5,316 bases of DNA from NCBI GenBank assembly GCA_946411985.1, contig CAMKFY010000056.1, positions 1-5,316 on the forward strand, read 5' to 3'. The notes below the pieces were generated by a model, which was given only the letters and a program-made list of their open reading frames with translations, did no database searches and was not told the origin of the DNA. Of the stretch, positions 1 to 5,316 are shown piece by piece. The stretch's first letter is position 1; the number at the start of each line of letters is the position of its first letter. This DNA is from an uncultured Clostridiaceae bacterium. Lineage in GTDB: Bacteria; Bacillota; Clostridia; Oscillospirales; Ruminococcaceae. Made by a program: the position numbers and the translations under genes.

Positions 1-281
1 CGTTTGCATCTTTAAACCCAAGCAGGAAGATACTCATATTTTATGTTATACCTGTTAAGACGTTTTATATTGGAGTTATAGATACAATATATTTTATATA
101 TGTTATAACAGTAGGGCTTTTAAGAAAAGATTTTTCTACGGCGTTTACTGCAATAGCAGCTATAATAAACTTTTTATTGTTTTTTGGGCCAAGCTTTTTT
201 TTAGATATGTTTAAACAAGTTAAAAATTTACAGGAAAAGAGCAAAAGGATGTATAAAAGTGGAAGTTATTGGGGGAATTAG
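1..281 (+). CDS. Partial membrane protein, C-terminus; rhomboid-like (clostridial type)
   Basis: The open frame enters from the left edge (first full codon at base 3) and ends at a TAG at 279-281, giving 92 residues of a protein whose start lies outside the window. It is strongly hydrophobic, with likely membrane segments at about residues 10-40 (containing an IPVK motif followed by an IDTIYF stretch) and 47-63 (ending NFLLFFG). A basic, probably cytoplasmic tail (residues 71-92) follows. From memory, this F-x-IPVK ... NFLLFFG pattern occurs at the C-terminus of small clostridial membrane proteins annotated as rhomboid family intramembrane proteases. The catalytic Ser and His regions are not visible here, so protease activity cannot be judged. 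It could instead be an unrelated multi-pass protein. It ends 31 bases before the dCMP deaminase and may be co-transcribed with it. Confidence 0.6.
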   Translation, partial: FASLNPSRKILIFYVIPVKTFYIGVIDTIYFIYVITVGLLRKDFSTAFTAIAAIINFLLFFGPSFFLDMFKQVKNLQEKSKRMYKSGSYWGN

Positions 282-312
282 CAATTAAAATTTTAATAAA
301 GGGTTTAATTAT

Positions 313-798
313 ATGAAAGAAAGAAAAGATTATTTAACATGGGATGAATATTTTATGGGTTTAGCTCAGCTTTGTGCTCTTCGTAGTAAAGACCCAAACA
401 CCAGGGTTGGCGCATGTTTAGTAGATATCAATAATAAAGTGGTGTCTTTAGGTTATAACGGAATGCCAATAGGTTGCCAAGATAAAGATATGCCGTGGGG
501 TAGAGATAAGAGCGAATATTTAAATAGTAAATATCCATTTGTGTGTCATGCTGAGCTTAACGTTATACTTAATTGTGGAGGGAAATATTTAGATAACACT
601 AGGCTATATACAACGCTTTTTCCGTGTAATGAATGCGCCAAAGCTATAATACAAATTGGTATAAAAAAGGTTATATATAAAGAAGATAAATATAGCACTG
701 AAGATAATGTTATAGCAGCAAAGCATATGTTTAATATTTCTGGCGTTAAATATGAAAAATATATTAAAACTAATAAAGTTGTGCAGATGCGGTTATAG
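313..798 (+). CDS. Deoxycytidylate (dCMP) deaminase, eukaryote-like type
   Basis: Predicted cytosolic zinc enzyme that deaminates dCMP to dUMP, supplying thymidylate synthase. The 161-residue protein is one cytidine/deoxycytidylate deaminase domain. It has the HAE motif at residues 79-81 (zinc ligand His79, catalytic Glu81) and PCNEC at 104-108 (zinc ligands Cys105 and Cys108). Two other blocks fit dCMP deaminases: SKDPNTRVGA at about 25-34 and GYNGMP at 47-52, the latter part of the region linked to dCTP activation in the family. The overall pattern (DYL-W-EYFM near the start, KYPFVCHAE, LFPCNECAK) is closer to human DCTD than to the Bacillus ComEB type as I recall them. ATG313 is preceded by an AAAGGG Shine-Dalgarno at 298-303 and the N-terminus begins at the usual place. 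It sits 33 bases before malQ with no visible terminator, so co-transcription is likely though the pathways are unrelated. Confidence 0.95.
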   Translation: MKERKDYLTWDEYFMGLAQLCALRSKDPNTRVGACLVDINNKVVSLGYNGMPIGCQDKDMPWGRDKSEYLNSKYPFVCHAELNVILNCGGKYLDNTRLYTTLFPCNECAKAIIQIGIKKVIYKEDKYSTEDNVIAAKHMFNISGVKYEKYIKTNKVVQMRL

Positions 799-817
799 GT
801 TTTAAAGTTAAAATAAT

Positions 818-824
818 AAGGAGG
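818..824 (+). promoter_or_regulatory. Ribosome binding site of malQ, fixing a TTG start
   Basis: A perfect AAGGAGG lies 7 bases upstream of TTG832. The encoded N-terminus (LERGSGIL) matches the usual first residues of GH77 enzymes. The next in-frame ATG (at 859) would remove the conserved RGSGIL block, so TTG832 is the supported start. Confidence 0.88.
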
Positions 825-831
825 TTATATA

Positions 832-2310
832 TTGTTAGAGCGAGGTAGTGGTATATTAATGCATATATCGTCTCTTTCATCTAATTATGGGGTTGGCAGC
901 TTTGGGGTTAAGGCTTACGAATTTGTAGATTTTTTAAAGTTAGGTGGTCAGAAATATTGGCAGGTGTTGCCGCTTTGCCCTGTAGACGCTACCGGTTCGC
1001 CATACCAAAGTTTTTCTACATTTGCTGGAAATTTTTATTTTATAGATTTAGATATTTTAAAAGATGAAGGGCTTTTAAATATTGAAGATTTACGCAATAT
1101 AAATTGGGGTGTAGATGAAGAAATTTTAGATTTTGAAGCTGTTAATTTAAATAGGTTAAAAATTTTAAAATTGGCGTATAGCAATTGGAAAGATTGCGGT
1201 GAAATTTCTAATTTTATTAAAGAAAATAGTTGGGCACAAAATTATGCTGTTTTTATGGTGTTGCTAGAAAAGAATAATTACGCTCCTTTTTGGGATTGGG
1301 ATAATGAATACAAATTTAGAAATGCTCAAGCTATAAAGAATTTTATATCTAACAATGAGCGAGATATAAATTTTTGGGTTTTCCTGCAAATAAAATTCTA
1401 TAATCAATGGCAAAATTTAAAATGTTATGCAAATAAAAATGGTATAAAAATTATAGGAGATTTGCCAATATATGTGGCTGGTAATAGTGCAGATGTTTGG
1501 GAATGCCCTGAAAATTTCTGTTTAAATGAAAATATGACAGCTAAAAAAATAGCTGGTTGCCCACCAGACGCATTTTCCAAAACAGGTCAACTTTGGGGGA
1601 ACCCAACCTATAACTGGGATTGCATGAAAAATACAGAATATGCATGGTGGGCTAGTAGGTTGGGTTTTTATTCTAAAATTTATGATATAGTTAGAATAGA
1701 TCATTTTAGAGGGTTTGATTCGTTTTACGTAGTAGACGCTATGCAAAAAAATGCAATAAATGGTGTATGGGAGTGCGGGCCTGGTATTTCATTTTTTAAC
1801 ACTATTAGTAAAAAGTTAGGGCGTTTAAATGTTATAGCAGAAGATTTGGGTTATATAACAAGCTCTGTTAAAAAGCTCTTAAAAGAAACTGGGTTTCCTG
1901 GCATGAAAATTTTGCAGCATGCATTCGATAGCAGGGAAGCTAGCGATAGCGATTGTTTGCCGCATAATTATAGCAAAAATTGTGTTGTTTATATAGGCAC
2001 GCATGACAACAATACGGCCATTGGCTGGTATAGTGATATTAATATAGAGTCTAGAAATTATTGCAATAGGTATATAAATATTAAAAATATGGAGAATATA
2101 AACTGGGAGCTTATACGTTTTGTTATGTCTACTGTTTGTAATATTTCCATAATACAAATGCAAGATATATTAGGCCTAGGTGCAGAAGCTAGAATGAACA
2201 CTCCAGCCACAGTGGGAATAAATTGGAAATGGCGCATTAAAGATGGCGCATGTAACGAAAAGTTGGGCAAAAAATTGTATAGCTATACTAAACTTTACGG
2301 CAGAGTGTGA
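832..2310 (+). CDS. malQ: 4-alpha-glucanotransferase (amylomaltase, GH77)
   Basis: Cytoplasmic enzyme that moves alpha-1,4-glucan segments between maltodextrins and releases glucose, giving longer chains for phosphorylase. The 492-residue product is close to the usual ~500 of bacterial MalQ and appears complete. The N-terminal block RGSGILMHISSL (4-15) is followed by WQVLPL (43-48) and SPYQSFSTFAGN from residue 56. The middle has GDLPIYV and GQLWGNPTYNW. Catalytic residues are visible: nucleophile Asp290 in RIDHFRGF, acid/base Glu337 in IAEDLG and transition-state Asp392 in THDNNT. Their spacing (47 and 55 residues) equals that of the Thermus aquaticus enzyme (D293, E340, D395). The end, KLYGRV, is typical. 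It starts at TTG832 behind a perfect Shine-Dalgarno and stops at a TGA 25 bases before glgP, consistent with co-translation from one message. The TGA is a true stop, since the family normally ends here. Confidence 0.97.
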   Translation: MLERGSGILMHISSLSSNYGVGSFGVKAYEFVDFLKLGGQKYWQVLPLCPVDATGSPYQSFSTFAGNFYFIDLDILKDEGLLNIEDLRNINWGVDEEILDFEAVNLNRLKILKLAYSNWKDCGEISNFIKENSWAQNYAVFMVLLEKNNYAPFWDWDNEYKFRNAQAIKNFISNNERDINFWVFLQIKFYNQWQNLKCYANKNGIKIIGDLPIYVAGNSADVWECPENFCLNENMTAKKIAGCPPDAFSKTGQLWGNPTYNWDCMKNTEYAWWASRLGFYSKIYDIVRIDHFRGFDSFYVVDAMQKNAINGVWECGPGISFFNTISKKLGRLNVIAEDLGYITSSVKKLLKETGFPGMKILQHAFDSREASDSDCLPHNYSKNCVVYIGTHDNNTAIGWYSDINIESRNYCNRYINIKNMENINWELIRFVMSTVCNISIIQMQDILGLGAEARMNTPATVGINWKWRIKDGACNEKLGKKLYSYTKLYGRV

Positions 2311-2324
2311 AATTTTAAATATGC

Positions 2325-2331
2325 GAGGAAG
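2325..2331 (+). promoter_or_regulatory. Ribosome binding site of glgP, fixing ATG2336
   Basis: GAGGAAG lies just upstream of ATG2336, with its GAGG core 7 bases from the start. The open frame extends upstream to an ATG at 2243, but those 31 codons are the out-of-frame 3' end of malQ and resemble no phosphorylase N-terminus. An in-frame ATG at 2321 lacks a correctly spaced Shine-Dalgarno. The site therefore selects ATG2336. Confidence 0.82.
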
Positions 2332-2335
2332 TTTT

Positions 2336-4702
2336 ATGGATATATATAAAATTGCAGTTGAAGTTATTAAATCTGTTAAAAGCAGTTTTTCCAATGGATG
2401 TTGCGCAAACGAGTTAAATAGCATATTAGGAAAGGCTGTTATGCGCGAAATTGCGTGCGTTTGGAAGCAATGCCAAAATAAAAGTAATGAAACTAAAAGA
2501 GCGTATTATTTTTCAGCTGAATTTTTAATTGGTAGCCCTATTTTTAACAATCTTTTATGCCTTGGTATATATAACAGTTTAAAAGAAATATTAGAGGCTG
2601 AAGGCATAAACATAAACATATTAAAACAGGTTAAAGACCCAGCTCTTGGCAATGGAGGGCTTGGCCGTTTAGCTGCATGTTTTTTAGATAGTGCTGCTAG
2701 TTTAAAGTTGCCGTTGGATGGTTATGGTATACGGTATAGGTATGGCTATTTCAAGCAAATTATAAAAGACGGATTTCAGGTTGAAGATGCAGATTTTTGG
2801 TTAAAATATGAAGACCCATGGTCTATGCGTGTTTATGAGGACGCTGTTACTGTTCAGTTTAAAGATGAGGAAGTTTTAGCTGTGCCATACTATATGCCTG
2901 TTATAGGCTATAAAAATTCTAATATAAACACCTTGCGTTTATGGCAGTGTGAGCCTAAAAATATGTTTAATTTTAACGCTTTCAACAATTTTTATTATTA
3001 TAAAGCTTTTGAGAGCGTTAATAGCGCGCAGTGTATATCTGCTATGCTATACCCAAACGATGAATCATTGCAAGGCAAGGTGTTAAGATTAAAGCAGCAA
3101 TATTTTTTTTGTAGTGCTTCGCTGCAAGATATAATAAGAAGGTATAAGTTAGTTAATGGCGCAAATTTTAGCTGTTTTTCAAATAAAGTATCAATTCAGT
3201 TAAATGACACACACCCTGTTATATCTATAGCAGAGCTTGTTAGGCTTCTTTGTGAAAACGAATCTATAGACTTTAAAGTTGCATTTAGCATAGCGAGAAA
3301 GGTGTTTGCATATACCAATCATACAGTAATGTCTGAAGCTTTAGAAAAATGGGCAGAAGATTTGGTTAAAGATGTTATACCTAACGTTTATGAATATATA
3401 TTAAAAATACAGCACGAGTTTTATAACGATATGAAGCTTTTAAATGTTAAAAAAGATGTTATTAAAACTGCAAACATAATAAAAGACGGATATGTGCATA
3501 TGGCTAATTTAGCTGTATATGCGTCATCATGCACGAATGGCGTATCTAACATACATACAAATATATTAAAAAATAGCTGTTTGAGTCAGTGGTATAACAT
3601 ATATCCTGAACGTTTTAAAAATGTAACAAACGGGATAACTCAGAGAAGGTGGCTGCTTTTATGTAATCCTGAACTTTCAAAATTTATAACCGAACTTTTA
3701 AACTCAGATGGCTGGATTAAAGATTTAAATATGCTAGAAAATTTGAAAGTGATAGGTAAAACTCCTAATTTAATAAAAGAGTTTATAAATATAAAGCAAA
3801 AAAAGAAAGCGCAGTTAGCAGACTACATAAAATTAAAAGAAGGGCTTAATATAAACACCAATACTATTTTTGATGTGCATATTAAAAGAATACATGAATA
3901 TAAAAGGCAGCTTTTAAATATTTTAGCTATACTACACATATATTTTAATATTAAAAGTGGAGTTATAAAAAATTTTACGCCCACCACATTTATATTTGGT
4001 GGCAAGGCTGCGCCAACATATAGACGTGCAAAATTAATAATAAAGCTAATAAATAGTGTATCAAACCTAATCAAGAGAGATAAGACTATATCTGATATTA
4101 TTAATATAATATTTATTTCAAATTACGACGTTTCATATGCAGAAAATATAATACCAGCATCAGATGTATCTGAACAAATATCCACAGCAGGCACGGAAGC
4201 TTCTGGAACAGGAAATATGAAGTTTATGTTAAACGGCGCAGTAACCCTTGGCACGTATGATGGGGCGAATATAGAAATTTTTGATCAAGCTGGGCAAGGC
4301 AATAACTATATATTTGGAAATAACGTAGAACAATTACGAATTTTACAGGAAAGTTATAACCCACTAAAAATATATAAAGAAAATAATAACATAAAACAGG
4401 TGTTAGACGCATTAGATTCTGGTCTGTTAGGTGATAAGAATATATTTTCAGAGCTTAAAGATTCTATATTAAAAGGCGCCGCATGGCACAAGCCAGACCA
4501 ATATTTTATATTAGCAGATTTTGAAAGTTTTATTAAATCAAAATTAAAAGTTAACGAAGATTTTAGAAATAATCTAAAATTTTATGGTAAATGTTTTGCT
4601 AATTTGTGCGCTGCTGGGCATTTTAGTTCCGATAGATCGGTTATGGAGTACGCGGAAAATATATGGCATATTAATAGTATAACGAAGACAAATACATTTT
4701 AG
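2336..4702 (+). CDS. glgP: Glycogen/maltodextrin phosphorylase (GT35)
   Basis: Cytoplasmic PLP enzyme that cleaves the non-reducing end of alpha-1,4-glucans with phosphate to give glucose-1-phosphate. From ATG2336 it has 788 residues, near the bacterial norm, and looks complete. Visible blocks in order are YFSAEFLIG (58-66), the GNGGLGRL loop (105-112), NDTHP (290-294), TNGITQRRW (431-439), KRIHEYKR (517-524) and EASGTGNMK, ending at PLP lysine 629. Lys517, Arg518 and Lys523 match rabbit K568, R569 and K574, and the Lys523-Lys629 spacing of 106 equals rabbit 574-680. The N-terminus is short and lacks the eukaryotic phosphorylated extension, so allosteric control of the animal kind is unlikely. 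Natural substrate (glycogen or maltodextrin) cannot be settled; the adjacent malQ, 25 bases upstream, fits either. One oddity is Ser67, where an Arg follows the FLIG block in most homologues I recall. The TAG stop abuts the stop of the convergent gene. Confidence 0.96.
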   Translation: MDIYKIAVEVIKSVKSSFSNGCCANELNSILGKAVMREIACVWKQCQNKSNETKRAYYFSAEFLIGSPIFNNLLCLGIYNSLKEILEAEGININILKQVKDPALGNGGLGRLAACFLDSAASLKLPLDGYGIRYRYGYFKQIIKDGFQVEDADFWLKYEDPWSMRVYEDAVTVQFKDEEVLAVPYYMPVIGYKNSNINTLRLWQCEPKNMFNFNAFNNFYYYKAFESVNSAQCISAMLYPNDESLQGKVLRLKQQYFFCSASLQDIIRRYKLVNGANFSCFSNKVSIQLNDTHPVISIAELVRLLCENESIDFKVAFSIARKVFAYTNHTVMSEALEKWAEDLVKDVIPNVYEYILKIQHEFYNDMKLLNVKKDVIKTANIIKDGYVHMANLAVYASSCTNGVSNIHTNILKNSCLSQWYNIYPERFKNVTNGITQRRWLLLCNPELSKFITELLNSDGWIKDLNMLENLKVIGKTPNLIKEFINIKQKKKAQLADYIKLKEGLNINTNTIFDVHIKRIHEYKRQLLNILAILHIYFNIKSGVIKNFTPTTFIFGGKAAPTYRRAKLIIKLINSVSNLIKRDKTISDIINIIFISNYDVSYAENIIPASDVSEQISTAGTEASGTGNMKFMLNGAVTLGTYDGANIEIFDQAGQGNNYIFGNNVEQLRILQESYNPLKIYKENNNIKQVLDALDSGLLGDKNIFSELKDSILKGAAWHKPDQYFILADFESFIKSKLKVNEDFRNNLKFYGKCFANLCAAGHFSSDRSVMEYAENIWHINSITKTNTF

Positions 4703-5245
4703 TTATAGTGGCTCATGCTGTGAATATTTAATTATGCTCTTATCTGAAATTAGAAAATTTGGCACCAATATATATGTATTATCTTTAGTTATAATATGCG
4801 TATGAGTGTAGCTTATTTTTTTAACACATCCTTTTTTGGAGTCTACCTCTATCACGTCACCTATAACAAACGGATGAGTTAGTTTTATTTGTATACTCTT
4901 TGCAATATTAGATACAAAGTCTTTTAAAGCTATGCCAAGCCCCATTATAGCAGAAGATATTATAACAAATACGGCTGTAAGCGGTATGTTAAATTTGCTT
5001 AGCATTAATATTATAGCAACGAAAATAATTACATATTTTACAATTTTTTTTAGTACGTTAGGGAATATTGAGTTTTTAAGGTTAGATTTTTCAAATGCGA
5101 TGTCTATAAACTTTTTCAATGCTTTAATAGCAATAAAAGCTAATATAATAGTTATCACACAAAATATAATATTGGATATGTTATCTTTTAACAAAGATGA
5201 TATGGTGCTTGCTGCACTGTTGTTATTTGAATTTATATTGTTCAT
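4703..5245 (-). CDS. MscS-family mechanosensitive channel, short form lacking the C-terminal alpha/beta domain
   Basis: Probable inner-membrane small-conductance mechanosensitive channel, a family that releases solutes on hypo-osmotic shock. The 180-residue protein starts with an Asn/Ser-rich segment (1-22). Helices follow at about 25-47 (TM1), 68-85 (TM2) and 88-122 (TM3, pore-lining, with GLGIALKDFVSN at 102-113). The beta domain spans about 125-176, starting PFVIGD and containing LVPN at 160-163 and IIKYSQ at 171-176. Aligned to E. coli MscS, the seal leucines L105 and L109 correspond to Met101 and Ile105, and G113 to Asp109. The protein then stops, whereas E. coli MscS (286 residues) continues into the alpha/beta vestibule domain. 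No downstream frame encodes that domain, because the DNA there is the glgP 3' end. ATG5245 has an AGAGGG Shine-Dalgarno. It may be a native minimal form or a truncated gene; family assignment is secure, function is not. Confidence 0.88.
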   Translation of the reverse strand: MNNINSNNNSAASTISSLLKDNISNIIFCVITIILAFIAIKALKKFIDIAFEKSNLKNSIFPNVLKKIVKYVIIFVAIILMLSKFNIPLTAVFVIISSAIMGLGIALKDFVSNIAKSIQIKLTHPFVIGDVIEVDSKKGCVKKISYTHTHIITKDNTYILVPNFLISDKSIIKYSQHEPL

Positions 5246-5252
5246 TTAACTA

Positions 5253-5258
5253 CCCTCT
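5253..5258 (-). promoter_or_regulatory. Ribosome binding site of the MscS-like gene
   Basis: On the minus strand AGAGGG lies 7 bases upstream of the ATG at 5245-5243, ordinary spacing for this genome. It supports the chosen start and argues that the short gene is still translated. Confidence 0.75.
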
Positions 5259-5285
5259 TAAATATAATTTTTTATATTTTATTAT

Positions 5286-5313
5286 ATTATATTAAAGTTT
5301 TCTAATATTTCAA
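5286..5313 (-). promoter_or_regulatory. Candidate sigma-A promoter of the MscS-like gene
   Basis: On the minus strand a TTGAAA -35 element (5313-5308) and a perfect TATAAT -10 element (5291-5286) are separated by 16 bases. This would start transcription near 5279 and give a leader of about 33 bases before the ATG. The surroundings are almost pure A/T, so chance -10 matches are common and a second TATAAT overlaps downstream. The correctly spaced -35 is what makes this one credible. Confidence 0.45.
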
Positions 5314-5316
5314 ATA

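Noticed and set aside
284..297. A perfect 14-base A/T palindrome (ATTAAAATTTTAAT) between the first two genes
   Set aside because: It contains only A and T, would form a very weak hairpin, and such palindromes are frequent by chance at this base composition. It is not convincing as a terminator or operator.
2243..2335. Upstream extension of the glgP reading frame overlapping the end of malQ, with an ATG at 2243
   Set aside because: These 31 codons are malQ coding sequence read in another frame. They resemble no phosphorylase N-terminus, and a well-spaced Shine-Dalgarno points to ATG2336.
1522..2424. Several 60-95 codon open frames on the minus strand under malQ and the start of glgP
   Set aside because: They lie opposite strongly conserved enzymes, show no recognisable domain, and arise readily from the codon bias of the plus-strand genes.
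4629..4640. Short inverted repeat CCGA-TAGA-TCGG near the end of glgP, considered as a terminator
   Set aside because: The stem is only four base pairs, no T-run follows on either strand, and the bases encode the conserved SSDRS segment of phosphorylases.
4932..5249. A 105-codon open frame on the plus strand opposite the channel gene
   Set aside because: It is the antisense shadow of the MscS-like gene. Its hydrophobicity mirrors the membrane helices on the other strand, and it has no convincing ribosome binding site.

Overview
This is an AT-rich chromosomal window (roughly 30% G+C by eye) that looks like a low-GC Bacillota genome of clostridial / Oscillospiraceae type. Supporting this are strong purine-rich Shine-Dalgarno sequences, heavy use of AT-ending codons including ATA for Ile, a TTG start codon, and a glycogen phosphorylase and 4-alpha-glucanotransferase whose conserved blocks read like gut-clostridial homologues. 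TAG, TGA and TAA all serve as normal stops, so there is no sign of code reassignment. I see no tRNA, rRNA, CRISPR array, insertion sequence or phage gene.

Layout: on the + strand, four closely spaced genes read in one direction. They are the 3' end of a small membrane protein resembling the C-terminus of clostridial rhomboid-like proteins (1-281), a zinc-dependent dCMP deaminase of the eukaryote-like type (313-798), the GH77 4-alpha-glucanotransferase MalQ (832-2310, TTG start) and the GT35 glycogen/maltodextrin phosphorylase GlgP (2336-4702). Gaps of 31, 33 and 25 bases, each holding a ribosome binding site and no clear terminator, suggest one transcription unit. On the - strand a short MscS-family channel gene (4703-5245) converges on glgP. 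The two stop codons directly abut, and a sigma-A-like promoter candidate for the channel gene lies at 5286-5313.

Function: MalQ and GlgP form a classic pair for cytoplasmic alpha-glucan use. MalQ lengthens and rearranges short maltodextrins, and GlgP removes terminal glucose units as glucose-1-phosphate without using ATP. The dCMP deaminase feeds dUMP to thymidylate synthesis and has no obvious metabolic link to the glucan pair. The MscS-like protein has the three expected membrane helices and the beta domain, but stops where the cytoplasmic alpha/beta vestibule domain should begin.

Most of the window is ordinary metabolism. The points most worth a second look are the MscS protein lacking its vestibule domain, its zero-gap convergent junction with glgP, and the human-like dCMP deaminase. 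I found no convincing new biological system here.
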